The notes under the pieces are model-generated. The model worked only from the letters and a program-made list of their open reading frames with translations, searched no databases and was not told the DNA's origin. Of a stretch of DNA of 64,000 nucleotides, positions 12,047 to 25,299 are shown in pieces (the first letter of the stretch is position 1; every line of letters begins with the position of its first letter). The stretch spans positions 26,637,214 through 26,701,213 of the forward strand of contig CM049320.1 of assembly GCA_026874595.1 (NCBI GenBank), given 5' to 3'. Made by a program: the position numbers and the translations under genes. The DNA comes from Sipunculus nudus (Eukaryota > Annelida > Sipuncula > Golfingiida > Sipunculidae).

Positions 12047-14603
12047 GTGAAAAAGTATGAAAATTGGATTCAGTATAGGAAAAAGAAAAATTGTATATAT
12101 GATATCTTTAATGATGATAAGATAATTGATACAATAAATAATATAGAACCTGTCCTACTTACTAACAGTGAAATTGGAGCAGTAAAATTGAAAAACTTAA
12201 TTCTTTATATAGCCGATAAAACATTTGTAAAATCAGAAAAAGTAAATCATAAGAAAACTGTTCAACCAGCATGGTGGAATATGACATGTAGCAAGTTTAA
12301 AAGAGAAAAATATGAAGCACTAAATAAATTTAGAAACACAAATAAGTATGCAGATTTGATTAAATACAAACAAATAAAATCAAAATTTAAAGTTGAATGT
12401 AATAGATCTCAAACAGGATATGCAAAGGCAAAAGTAGATGAAATAACCTCCTGTTCAACAACTAATGAAATATTTAAAAAGATAAAGTCATATAAGAGAA
12501 TGCAAATTAAAAATAGTATAACAGGGCAAGAATGGATAAAATTTTTCTATAAGTAATTAAATAATAATGTAAACAGTATCAACCTAAACCATGTAAATGA
12601 AGTAAATAATTATGATTATTTTGAAGAAGTAGATACAAGTAATTTTGACATAGAAGTAAATTATGACATAAACCAGGTAGAGATTAAGAGGCAATTAGAC
12701 AGATTGCAAAATGGAAAAACACCGGGACCAGATGGTATTTCGGTAGAATTAATTAAAGAAAACAAAGTTATTTTGATACCACTTTTAGAAAAATTATTCA
12801 AAAATGTTTTTTCATGTGGTAAATTTCCAAATGAATGGTCAAAAGCAATTTTATTTCCACTTTACAAGAAAGGTCCTATTAATGATCCAAATAATTACAG
12901 GGGTATAGCTCTTTTAAACGTAATAGGTAGAACTATTCACCAAAATTTTAAATGAAAGATTAATATTATGGGCTGAAAATCATAACAAATTTATAGAAGA
13001 ACAAGCAGGCTATCGAAGAAATTATAGTACAGTTGATAACATGTTCACTCTTATGGCACTAACTGAATCTTATTTATCAAAGAAAAAAGGCAGATTTTAT
13101 GCAATATTTATAGATTTTTCCAAAGCTTTGTATTCAACATCAGCTATTATTTCATGTTCTTCATAAAATTGGCATTAGAGGTAAAATGTATAACATATTA
13201 AAATCTATGTATTCCAAATTGAAGTCTTGTGTGTTAACTAGTAATGGTTTAACTGATTATCTTACATGCACCGTAGGAACAAGACAGGGTTGTATGATTA
13301 GTCATTTATTATTTACATTTTTTTATGAATGAATTATATTTTACACTGCATTCTGAAGAAGAAAGTTTATACATAAACCCGGAAGCAAATTCACTTTCAA
13401 TGCTCATGTTCGCAGATGATGTTGTATGTTTTACAGATACAGTTGGAAGATTACAGTCCAAAATTAATAAATTAGAAACTTTTTGTGATGCTTATGGGAT
13501 GAAAGTTAATGTAGATAAAACAAATATTGTAGTATTTAGAAATGGTGGTATTTTAAGAAATTATGAAAAATGGTATTATAAACAAATACAACTTGAAGTA
13601 GTTAGCAGTTACAGATACTTGGGGGGAACTTTCACTAGTCATCTGAAATGGTCCAAAATGAAACAACATCTAATAAATCAAGCCAATAAAGTAGTCATTA
13701 TGATTAAGCAGTTTATAAGTAAATATAAATACCTAACAGTAGATCAGTCATTCTTTCTGTTTGATAGAATGGTTGTGCCAATCTTGTGTTATGGCAGTGA
13801 ATTATGGGGACATGAAAACTGTGACAATATTGAATCAATACAAACTAAATTCTGCAAATATATTCTCAAGATAAATTCTTCATCACCAACTGCTGCGGCA
13901 CTTGGTGAATGTGGACGGCGGCCATTAAAAATTAATTATTTATTGAGATGTATTACATATTGGACAAAATTATTAAGAATGACACAAAATAGATACCCAA
14001 AACAGTTATATGTAACATTATATCATCTTGATGAATTAGGGAGAATAACATGGGCAACAAAAATTAAAAATGTACTATTTTCACTTGGATTTTGGTTATG
14101 TTTGAATACATCAAGATGTAGGAGATACAAAATTGTTTCTCTTTGAGTTGCAGCAGAAACTCAAAGACATATGTTTACAAGAATGGATAAGTAACATTTC
14201 AAATAACAGGCGTTTGGAAACATACTCAGTATTTAAATCACTTCTTTCTGTCGAAATGTATTTGAATGTTGTTAGAAATAATAGTCACAAGATTAGTTTA
14301 GCTAGGTGAAGATGCTCTTCACATAATTTACAAATTGAGAAAGGAAGACAGGAAAGTATACACTGGACACAAAGAATCTGTATTTATTGTTTGAAACTTG
14401 GAGAATCTATAGTAGAAAATGAATATCATTTCATAATGAAATGTCCTTTATACAATGAACTAAGAGACATTTACCTTTCTAAATTTGGCAGATTTTCTTT
14501 TATATCTCTTATGTCAAGTAAAAATACTGATGTTATTAATAGTTTAGCAGCATTTGTACACTATGCCTTCAAAAAGAGAAATAATTCATTAGTTAATAAC
14601 TAA
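12047..14603 (+). pseudogene. LINE ORF2 reverse transcriptase and C-terminal domain, multiply broken
   Basis: Successive open pieces follow the RT motif order. NGKTPGPDGI (about 12700) and YRGIALLN (about 12895) precede the palm region FYAIFIDFSKA near 13100. Then come GTRQGC near 13277, FADD near 13409 and YLGGTF near 13616. C-terminally there is a GFGYV-type motif near 14090 and CIYC...H....C near 14375-14440. Breaks seen: TAA at 12554, an extra A near 12927, an indel near 13130, an extra T in the T run near 13321, an extra T near 14090, a TGA where Trp is expected near 14103, and a TGA near 14307. The element is therefore dead, with the damage consistent with neutral decay. Confidence 0.82.
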
Positions 14604-14709
14604 ATTAAACAGATTATCCATATGAAATAGTTGAACGGTCACTTGTTTACTCTGGTTATAAATATTAATATATGAATAAAACTATGTAAATTTTGATCAA
14701 GTAAAAATA

Positions 14710-14740
<31 letters not shown>

Positions 14741-15402
14741 ATATATATGTATGTATGTGTATTATATATATATATGGATAAAAACAATTGAGATACAATA
14801 CTATTTGGTACTACTTGGCCCCCTTTGCAAGTTTATCATGCGGACCATCTGCAGGAAGCTGTGAACGAGTCCTTGGGTAGCTGAGTAGTACAATATTTAG
14901 ATATTATTATATATGCATATTAAAATTTAAGTAAATTGTCCACATTAAAAGAGTTCAATATGTAAAGTTTTATTTAAAATTATATTAATATAGATATATT
15001 TGTATTTATAAAATATATTTTATGATTACATATGGCTTAATATGTAGTTATGCATGTATATGTATTGAGAATATGTGTATACACATGCATATATGTGTAA
15101 TTATTAACTTGCATATTTATTAATCTTATGAGAACCGTATATTTATGTATATTTATATATATGGTTGAAATGACCTCTACATGATGATTTTTTGTTTGTT
15201 TGTTAATATTTTGGAATGCATATATCATATATTATCATTTGTTTATTATTTCATTTCTTTTATCTTTGTGATGTTGTTTTTCAAGTTTGAAAACATTGTC
15301 TATTTTGTTTTTCTACATGTGATATATGCACATATGGAACTATGGGCCCGAGGCCTTATATTTCTGAATAAAATATTCATTCATTCATTCATTCATTCAT
15401 GA
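14604..15402 (+). mobile_element. LINE 3' UTR with (ATTC)n tail
   Basis: AT-rich sequence with (TA)n at 14710-14731, ending GGGCCCGAGGCCTTATATTTC then AATAAA-like sequence and ATTCATTCATTC. A short tandem-repeat tail instead of poly(A) marks the 3' insertion end of this element. Confidence 0.7.
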
Positions 15403-18400
15403 ACAAAGTATTTTTAGAGCAATTACACGTTGGTATACTATTCTATGATGTGTGGTCCAAAGACCTGTCCAAAAGTTATTAGTCTACCAGGCTATAATGG
15501 TATACCTATCAAGATTAATGGGAACCAACCTCAACGGATCTGCCAATCTACGTCACAATCCTCTATGTCATTTAAGTATATTCTACGTTCCCAGACCATG
15601 GTCAATTGAATTATGTGTTGATTATTTCAGGACATATATATTTTTCTTTACTCATCCCTCAGTGGTGTCATCTCAACGTTGATTTCGGTAAAGTAGTTGT
15701 GTTTATTTTATGGTGAAAAATTATTTAATTTATTAGTTCATATTTTGAATAAAAACTCACTACCTTCCTTTTTATTTATTTTATGTAGTGACTATTTACT
15801 GTATGATGAGACATGGGCAGTGCCCCGAGCCGATCTCCGAAACGTGTACTACATATATAGCTGTCAATAATCAACTTACAATGATCATGGGTATTATTGA
15901 CGTCTATATGTATAGATATCATTTTCCAAATTACTTTATATACTGTATATATACATGCCTTCTGTAGTGCTACATGTTTGTGATTTCTTAAATCATTTCG
16001 TGCACTAGTTTTGAAGCTCCTATTAACCCTGCATAAATTATATGAGTTTCAGATTTGGCAACAATTATTTAAATCATACCTCTCATTCTCATGATGGACT
16101 CTAGTAACATTTGCCAAATTGTCCTCTGTTGGTTCTGCTTTCTAACTACTAAGTCTAGAGCTCGAAATGCCGGATGCACTGATTGAAACTGTCGTATGCG
16201 TGGCTGTGGTGTGAGCTTACACATAAATAAACATTGCATTATATAAATGCCAAGAACACGTCATAGACCCTTTATAACGTTAGCGCATTAACATGAATCC
16301 ATTCGAAATTAAGGTATCGGACTAAGGCCAAGTAATCTCATCTTAGTAACCTGTTTATTATCATGTGTAGTTTTATGAGATACTATTGTTTATTTTTACA
16401 TCAAAACAGCTTCTTGTCCAGGAAAGGTTTAATACAAGAACTTTTTTTTGCTGAACAAAAAGTGTGCGTTTGCTCATGATTTGTTTTATTTCGAGAAATT
16501 GCCAAGTTAATGCTGATAGCAAATATCCATGCACACAATCTTAGTACATATCTATATACAGCAAAAATAACTAATAATGCGTAATATCATGTTTGTCCTA
16601 ACAATGCGTGCCCATAAAGGTTTGTTTTTACCATGAAATGATGCACAGAATAGAAATTCGATTTATAAAGGCATGAACCAAATAATAAGATAAATGATAA
16701 TTTGCCGAAGGCAGAGGCTTAATTGAAATTGTTGTCCTTTCAAAGCATTAACGGAAAAAAAACTTAAAATATAAATAAAATTGTTTATATTTCTGTTAGT
16801 TTAAAATGTAACAAAAATGTATTAAAATCCAGACTCATAACTGCTTCACATCCGCAAGAGTATTTTTCAAAAAGAAGCTGTTCTTTGGATTAAAAATAAC
16901 CGACAAAAGATAAATACTTATACTTATTGAAAATGTTGCTTGACGGTCAGGCTTGACCGTTTATAATAATGCAGGTAACCTTTACTCTTTCAGTTATTTT
17001 TTTTTTAAATCATCAAAACTAAACTTGTATTAGTCTGCATATGTTTCTGGTTTAAATTATAAAATATTTATCTTTTTTTTGTAGTATTTTTCTTTTAAAG
17101 CAAAACTTAGCTGCACTCAATCTGGCTTCCTTTGGCCAAATGAAATATTAGCGCCTCCTGTTAAATTAGACTAAGCTTGATCTTAATCGGTTGGCGCTGG
17201 CGGAAATCGGCGACGGAGCCGGGATCTAATCCTGGGATATGAAAGAATTTAACCACCAAATTTGCAACAGAAACGACTCGAACGTTTTAGAACTACAAAA
17301 TACTTCCAAAATTATATACATATAGTCGATATGGATACTTCTTCGGAAAAGGGTTAAAACAGGTTAATTAATTACATTTTAATTATAATTATATTTACAA
17401 ATATATGACATTCTTATTCTGTGTAAATATCTGAAGTAATGACCTGAACCAATTATGTTAATTATCATAAAGCACTTTTAAAATTTAACGGGAAAGCATC
17501 GTAATAATGTTTTATTTTTAAAGGGAAGTACATCCATAACAATCACGCTTTGTTCGTCGTCTTGCAGACACAAGTGCGAAATTTGAACATTTGTTGATGC
17601 GTGAAAATCATGCTTTAGATATACATTTAATATCTCAATGATGAATGCATCGATCTTTCCTAAATTCAGTAAGCTTATTGATCATGGATACCTCTTACAT
17701 TCGTGCATTTCTGGTGTCACAATCTACACTTGCGTTATTTTTGGCGCATCTGATAATATTTTTCAGATTAAGAGATTAGGATGGAAATGTCACAATCACA
17801 GCCCAGAATCCAATTTCTTTATGTTTACTGCAAAAATTGAAAGAACTAGAATTATTAACACATGCTTCTATCACCTTGAATATTTGAAGAAAATTTGGTC
17901 AGGGAGTTGCTGTATACTTTAAATGAGATATCTCAGGAATTGTTACCTGGTTTTTATTTTTAATTTTGTAATCATGATCGTATTAGAAACCATTTCAACT
18001 GTGCACCACTGGTGGTGCCACCGACATTTTCTAGTTGGTTACACACGTTTGATCACTGAAGTACCAGCCGTCCGTTAAAAAAACGCAAATCGTAACCGCT
18101 TAAACTAGACACTTCTTACTTAATATCCAGTGAGGTCCTTAGAAAATATCCTTTCATAATAAACATTAGGTCACTATGAACTGTGTTATACGAGTAACAT
18201 GCAATCTTTGGTTTTTAAGGCAATTTAAAATCAGCCTTGTGTTAATTTTCTGAAAAATAAAAATGTGGCACCCAAACCAGAAAAGGAAACATTGTAAGTT
18301 TTTTTTTTCACATATATCATTGTTAACATGATTAAATGGAGAAATTTATTCACGCCAATTCTCCAGGACTATTGCAGAAATAATTGATAAATATTTGCAT

Positions 18401-19859
18401 CCACAATAGAAAATTGAATAAATTTTTCATAACTGTCAAAGACACGAATGCAAAAATACTAAAACGGCAGGAAACTAGGGTGATAGAATTTCTCATTTTC
18501 AGCGATAAACTGAACGTCATTACACCTGGGTTACATGAAATTCTAAAAGCTAAAATAAATAACAGAGATTATAGACAAACTACATGGTTTACCCATGGCT
18601 TTACTAAAAAACGGACGGTATGATTAATATTACAGCAAAACGTAAAATCAAGATTGATGTTTTATATAATTATAAGTTTAATACATTTAGTGGCAAAGAC
18701 TAGCATACACGCCCTTTAATACAATTCCCCAAGTAGCATTGAAGGATTTAAACGTGATTTATTTATCAGCCGGTAAATTGTTTAAATTTACCAATAAACA
18801 CTCATGAACTCATAAACGCACATGAGTAGTAGTTCATTTATAAATTGGTCTCGTGGCGTAAAATTAAACAATATGTTATTCTCCGGTGCAGGAAAGATGT
18901 GAAGAGGGTAAGAAATCCACAACTCCCGTCCTTTGCAGTGAAAAAAGTTCACAGCCTGCTTTTGTGCGAAGTTGATTCCTTGATGATTTTTTACATGGTT
19001 ATTTGTATAATATAATTTCCCTGTTTATGATATGAAACTGTGCAATTCCTTGAAAATCTACCACCTAAATTTATTCATCCGATCATTAAGGCTACCAATA
19101 AATGTATCTCTTGATTAGTTAAAGATGAGTGAGCGCACGTGATCAAAATGTCCTAAAATAATACAAGCAGACATAATCAAGCTTGTAGTAAACCAGAAAG
19201 AAACTCCCATAAAAATTTCAACAATATCAGTACACTGATTTCACTTGTTTTCCTAAACTTCATGAAAAGAAAATAAAATTGTATAGGAATTTTGGCCAGT
19301 ATTGACCGTCAGGCTTCGATTTGAAGAATGCAGCATAAACCACAGCCGCAGTGGACCTTAGGCTATATATAATTGCTCCATACAGCACAGTCTTTATTCT
19401 TACTCTTCCAACAGCCGCCTGAATATCAAAGTATAAAATTAATACCAGATTATATTATATCAGCAGTTCAAACGCCTTGCGTAAGTTAGCACCATACAAC
19501 AGATCCATATACCAGAATTGTGCCGACTTCTCGCTCAACAGGGATTAGAGGAGGAAGGATAGTGCGAAAAGTATGTCTAAGGCAAGGAAGTTTTCCTGTC
19601 AATATATATTCTTAGGACATTCATTTATATAAAGACGATATACCTCTCTTGTATAGCCCCTTCGGTACTAGATATTTCAATATAGCTCGTTCCTTAAAAT
19701 ATCATTGACATGCATATGCATCAGTAATACATGTCCTAGTGGACATATTATTAAACGTGTAAATAATGTAATAGCTCAATTGGAATCTTGTATCAAATCT
19801 AGAATTGGCAGGAGGTGTAGATTTTGAGTCCATGTTTCTAGAATGTGTTATGTGATATC
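15403..19859. other. Intergenic AT-rich DNA, no gene recognised
   Basis: No convincing exon was found on either strand. Open frames at 17638-17922 and 18384-18623 have no recognisable motif and unbiased composition. Short T and A runs are common. Confidence 0.45.
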
Positions 19860-22739
19860 ATCACTTTATTTATATAAATGTTTACTAGTATATATTTGAT
19901 TATTTACCTGTCTAATCTTCTGTTATTTTCAGTGGAAAATGACAGTTACTTTGGTTTTTTTTCTCTTCCTAGAAGTAAATGCAAAACTTAATCTTCGTGT
20001 GTTTGCTTTAAATAAATTATTCGTTATTAAATTTATTTTCATAGAAAGAACGATAAGAAAAGTTTTGATTTCCTCCTTTGCGACTGACATATATGTTGAA
20101 TTTTTATATAGTAGAGCATTCCACCACCTTCCTTAAAATATGTGCTTGGATAAAACGAGGTCTCAGTTTTTCTCATATCAACATAGTGTATTGACAAAAT
20201 AAAATATCCTTTTTCGTGTAAATTAAGCATCACATATATACATAGGCGTATATAATATATTCGAAAGATAATTAAAATACTATAACAATTAAGCAATGCA
20301 TGTGTCACCAGCGGAATATTTCGGTTGACATTGTATTTTGCTCAGAGGAACTCAATTATTGATTATTGGTTTCACCCCCACATCTATAAAGATTTAAAAG
20401 CGTTGTGACATAGATTGCTTTGGTGCAATTAGCAATCGTAACAGTAAAAATCTCAATTTTGTCTAATACTGGTAAAATAGCAACAGGACCTGTATAGTTG
20501 GCAACCTTTGTAGTGGTACACTCTTACCAGATTACCATTTTTATCCTGACAATTATACTGAAACAAAACGTGTAGAGAAAATGCTTGTTTTAGTTAAAAC
20601 TCAGTCAGAAATTGTTTTGGCACAATTGAAAGAGTAACGGCATATTTTAGGACACTTTACTGTAAAAAGAAAAATATTAATTGCCGAAATATGCTTTGAT
20701 ACGTCCTTAATTGTTGTAGGTAGGAAGTAATGTTCATGACAATCAAATATTTAGTCTAGAATATTTATTAGGCTGACATTGCTAAAACGTTCGAGGGGGA
20801 ATGATTGCTTCGTAAAGAATTGCACCCGCAGATGCCAGCCCCTTTTGTAATGTAAATGAGCTACGCGGAACCTCAGCCGCAACTATATGGTCTCGAGGCA
20901 CCATCCATACATGGGCTAAGATCGCTCGCTACCGCGGTTGACGACTTGCTGTATGTTTTTAGGCAGAAAAGCAGTTGTGGTCACATTAAGATATCACTAT
21001 CACAGGAACTCCGCACGACCATCAACGACCCCCTGCGACTTGACATTCGAAAAGCGTAAGACCGTCCATGGATATCTTTCGTTTGTGCAATGGACTTACG
21101 AATGTCTCTCTTGAGACCACATTTATGATCGATTTCTGGTCATGAAGGCATATATCCTGTTGCGACTGTGTATGGCATCGTAAGACATCCGCAACCGCCG
21201 AAGGAACACCTCCGATAAGCCACGACTACCCACGAACATATTTGTCGCAGTGAGGTTTTCTTCTAGATCAAAGACTTCCTCACGACCTATAAATCTTGTG
21301 CGGTCGTTCGCGACCACAAGCAATTACCAGTGACTTCTTGTAAGACTTTCCATGACTTCCAATACCAGTACTATCCACTAGTATACTTGCCTGAATTAGT
21401 CCAATCAAATTTTTTTTTTACTTTTTCTGCGTTTGTTAGCTCAGAAATATACTTTAATTTTTTTAGTTTATCTCAATTGAATTTTTAGCTGTTCATTTTG
21501 GTCTTCAATTGTTTCTAATTACAAACTCTCAGCAATATATTTAGAGTGGCCCTTTATGTTACCCAGAGTATGACGCACAGGAATAATACACCACATGCAA
21601 GATTTTTTTTTTATTCGGTAAAACAAATGGACCTTATTTTCATTGCTAATTATTTAACTGACCTGTATGTTCAAACCCTAAACGTATCAACATAAGCTTC
21701 CAAACTTTGTACCATCACACTACATCATAAATTTTTAACATTAATATGTTAAATATATCAGCTAAAGAACTTTGGTAAGTTCACCAAATGACATCCGTAG
21801 CTTACTTATACTGAAAATACAAAGGTTCATAATCCATGCCTACTTGAATATATATGTCGTATAGGTTTAAGCTTACTATAGCATGTATATATTCTATGGT
21901 CAAACCTTAAGATTCATATATTTCATATATATACAAGGTTTGGACCAAGGTTATAAAATGTGTACATTCCATGGGATGTCATAAAATATTGAAAAGGTGA
22001 ATTATTATGTGAATAAATATGTTTACTTGAACAAGCCTGCTTTTTTCTCGACCAAAATGTATGGATATCAGGTATATTTTACACTGTATCAACAAATATG
22101 TTATGTAAATAAATATGCCCTCATTTAAAAAATGGTACTGATACCAGGCTAACTCAGTGGAATTTACGAAGTCTTTCGTCAATTATTCCTAGGCGCATTG
22201 GCTGATCATTTGCTGTCCCGGAATTCTCATTCTTTTATAGGGACTTGACACGTTACATATTTGTAATTTCTGATGAGAAAATTTGAAAAGCAGGACTCAG
22301 AAGTTTTAACAGCATAACCTGTCTGTGTATTTGCGGTTATTATAAGATTTCAAGATCAATCTCGCATGGCGTAAAGCATCATGATAGATGTTTATTCTTT
22401 AGTGCATATCTCTAAATTCCATTTCATGCATAGGAATTAATTTGTTTTTAGTTGATATAATTTCACACTAACCTATTCGATTGATATTTCATATAGATGA
22501 ATTTCATGAGATGCATATATAGAACATAAGTTAAAAATATATTACGTCCACCAGTTTACTAGATAGGGATGACATACAACCATTGGATTAAGGGACAACA
22601 GGTAACATGCATGGGACCTAATCAATGGGTCTTTGGTGTTCACGTAGCTGGGGCGGATACAGAATTGAGAAAAAAACCTGGGGTCCATCATAGGAGGACC
22701 ATGGTACCACACAGGGGGTCCAAGCCGCAAAAGTTTGTC

Positions 22740-22860
22740 TTAAACCCTTTAAAAGGTTGCGGCGCGTGAAAAAAAAAATGGGCGGGGGAAGGGGTTTCCG
22801 GAATCCCTTGACTTCCCTCTTGATCCGCTTCTGAGTAGTGCAATACCGGCAAGGAATTCT
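22740..22860. other. GC-rich insert within copy 1
   Basis: A locally GC-rich stretch with A and G runs interrupts the alignment of duplication copies 1 and 2, so it is probably a later insertion of unknown origin. The overlapping open frames have no recognisable product. Confidence 0.35.
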
Positions 22861-23115
22861 CACTAAATCAGCGTGAACACGCATTTACTTCATGGTCATC
22901 TAATGTGGTAGATGGACGGCTTTTTAGTAACGCATGGATTCACCCCAGGTGAATCCACTGCCGTCGTAAGCTAAATAGAATATACAAATTAATGTTTCTT
23001 ATCTACCCATTATAAATTGATACATAAGCTTGAGTAATCATGTCTTCCTCTGTTGGTATTATCTATAACATTAAATTGTTCAGGCTATTGAAATATTCCA
23101 CAACCTACATCCTGT

Positions 23116-23149
<34 letters not shown>

Positions 23150-23154
23150 CATAC

Positions 23155-23185
<31 letters not shown>

Positions 23186-23187
23186 TC
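23116..23187. repeat. (TA)n/(TATG)n microsatellite
   Basis: Imperfect TA tract flanking the hairpins at 23269-23312 and 23410-23552. Confidence 0.9.
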
Positions 23188-23268
23188 CAGATTGTGAAAA
23201 AACATGAGGTTGTAATGTACTCAACTATTGAAAGGAGCTGTCATGTATACCTAACTTAAGGAATTGAA

Positions 23269-23312
23269 CACACTTACTTGTGTGTCGGAACTGTCGGACA
23301 CAAGTAAGTGTG
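23269..23312. repeat. Perfect 14-bp inverted repeat
   Basis: CACACTTACTTGTG and its exact reverse complement are separated by 16 bases. The hairpin lies between (TA)n tracts, beside the larger foldback at 23410-23552. Confidence 0.85.
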
Positions 23313-23409
23313 GTTCTAACAGTCCTAAACTGTGATTATATAAATAAATATATATGAATTTATATATATATATATATGTGTATATATTTATATACTGATT
23401 TATATCATG

Positions 23410-23552
23410 GTTGACGCATGTGTTACTACTCTGAGTTTAAGCCTGAGGTGAAGACGGTGTTTACACTCCAGTGAGTGCCTGATGATCGCCGAAGGGTAAA
23501 CACCGTCTTCAACTCAGCCGTGAAACTCAGAGTAGTAACAAAATGCGTCAAC
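23410..23552. repeat. Long foldback element with degenerate hammerhead motifs
   Basis: The arms, 23410-23463 and 23497-23552, are near-perfect inverted repeats. The loop side holds CTGATGA (23479-23485), and the right arm holds GAAAC (23522-23526) followed by sequence like that of the 40104-40151 element. A hammerhead fold is not convincing here because stem I does not pair, so this looks like a decayed relative. Confidence 0.7.
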
Positions 23553-23567
23553 GTGTTTAAAACTCAG

Positions 23568-23573
<6 letters not shown>

Positions 23574-23644
<71 letters not shown>
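23574..23644. repeat. (TA)n microsatellite
   Basis: Nearly pure TA tract directly 3' of the foldback element. Confidence 0.9.
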
Positions 23645-23646
<2 letters not shown>

Positions 23647-23880
23647 CGCTACTTGAGGGTACACGCATGAATAAAGGACGAATGAAAGACGAAATGACTG
23701 CTGTAAGACGAATATGCCTGTTCCACACATGACAACTCACCCGCAAACTAAATGAAGCCATACCAACGGTCAGGCCGAAAGAAACAATGGACTGTTTCTG
23801 TTTTAGTCCTATTATATTGTAGAACTGCTGGTATGTTAACTCAGGCTGAGTCATCACAAGTCCTATGGCTCCTGATGCTC

Positions 23881-25299
23881 AGCTGACTAGGAAGACATTC
23901 ACAAAAGGAATTGAATGCCAAATGATGTCGGTGGTATCCCTATTTAACTGTAGCAATGAAAGTTCTTCAAAAGCAACGAGAAGAAAAAAAGTTTCATGAT
24001 AATATGTTCAGCCATTACCATGAAATTTAGCCTTTTTGTATGCAGTCAGATGAGCTAAAACTTTTGGAAGCACATCCTTGAGTGTCAAGACAGAAAATTC
24101 TAGGTCCAACAGTTAAGTTTTGTACCCTGTCTGACTGCTTTCTGAATGTCTGGGTGCTTAAAATGTTTTTGGCCTGTATTATAAGTCACATGACCTAATT
24201 TCATGTACACGTTATAGCACGTGGGTTTGTTTTGTGTAGGGTAGATTTCATCCAGAACAGCGCCTGGGCCTGATGTGATTGACTGGTACAAAGTGTGACG
24301 TCACAGGTAAAAATTAGAAATGACTTAAATCTAGCAAAACATTTTTTTATTCTTCCCTGAACATCTGGGGCTGACAGTGTCAGAAATACTAAGCTTTGAA
24401 GAGATATAGAATGTTTAGTCACAGGGGATTTCCCTGTGTGTGACGTCACTGCCGAGTTGACAGTGTTCTTATATGTGCCAATAGATTTTGAAGAATTCAA
24501 AACCTCTTGTTTTTTTTTTTGGTGGGGGATAGGTAGAAAATATATTTTTCCTCCAGGAATTGGATTCATTTTAGGTAAAATCTATATTAAAATGTGTTAT
24601 ATGATAATATAATGAGATTTGGAATACGTTTGCCTGACCTAAAGGATTCTAGGTCAAATATATGTAATTTGTGCTTCGTCTGACTATCCGAGTAGTCATG
24701 TAAATGCCTATATTAACAAAATATAGATCACCATGACCTTATTTTAGAAGTCCAAGAAGATTTCCTAGGACCTGAAGAAAACTTACCTACATTTGTAATT
24801 TTCAATTGTACAACAACAAAAAATCAACGCTTGGCATCTATACCCGCTGTTGCTTCCTTTACAAGAAGAAAAGTATAAGCAGTTTCCTACATTTCGAACA
24901 GAGACACTGTTTTCGGTGATTGATGCTTGCGGATTAATGTCTAAGGACACAGTGGTGTATATTTGAGTTAGGACTCTAGCTCCACCAACGACTGGAACTG
25001 AGCTTCACATGTGACAGTCGACTGTTTATGTCTCATCTTCCCGCACATTCCCATTTGTCTATTTGATGCAGACGGGCAATAATTCTCTGCAGGTGCTCGG
25101 TTGTCTGTGAGGTTTTCCATCGTCGATTCCAAGCTCCTGTCAAATCTTACCCATACTTAGTACCAGGTTTTTGACAAGACGAAGAAATTGGCGCAGAGTC
25201 ATTTTGCTAATACACAACCCTGTATCAAATGTCTGTGAATCTAAGATTGCTTGGAATTGCTTGTTACTGGAATACCCTTTGTTACCTAATATAATCATT
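23881..25299. other. Spacer between duplication copies, no gene recognised
   Basis: No exon or mobile element could be identified. The open frame at 24201-24569 (minus) has no recognisable domain. Confidence 0.4.

Larger units (their letters stand above)
9900..15402 (+). mobile_element. Near-complete but decayed LINE (ORF1, EN-RT ORF2, ATTC tail)
   Basis: A two-ORF non-LTR retrotransposon in one orientation. ORF1 (about 9903-10697) has a coiled coil and an L1-ORF1p-like core. ORF2 begins in the frame open from about 10734 and carries an APE-type endonuclease (about 11209-12027), reverse transcriptase (about 12650-14140) and a C-terminal C..C...H...C motif (about 14370-14450). A 3' UTR follows and ends in AATAAA-like sequence plus about five ATTC units (15377-15402). 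Several nonsense changes and at least five 1-base shifts, mostly in A or T runs, break the frames, so it cannot encode active proteins. The 5' boundary and target-site duplications were not found. Clade uncertain: ORF1 is L1-like, while the short-repeat 3' tail is more usual for CR1/L2-type elements. Confidence 0.85.
19860..23880. repeat. Ancient large tandem duplication, copy 1
   Basis: Collinear similarity blocks are shared with 25300-29650: about 19860-20240 with 25300-25640, 21085-21350 with 25655-25945, 21540-21800 with 26720-26960, 22560-23060 with 27435-27700, and 23640-23860 with 29430-29640. Order and orientation are preserved with many indels, indicating an old direct duplication. 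No recognisable gene lies inside. Confidence 0.75.

Noticed and set aside
17638-17922. 94-residue plus-strand frame
   Set aside because: AT-rich composition, no homology recognised, no neighbouring exon.
20856-21059. 67-residue open frame in a GC-richer patch
   Set aside because: No motif, no splice context, and it lies in a degenerate repeat-like region with a partly related copy downstream.
22270-22290. CTGATGAGAAAA as another hammerhead core
   Set aside because: No stem II or closing stem I can be formed around it.
22542-22884. Overlapping open frames on both strands
   Set aside because: They span a low-complexity GC/A-run insertion within the ancient duplication and have no recognisable domain.
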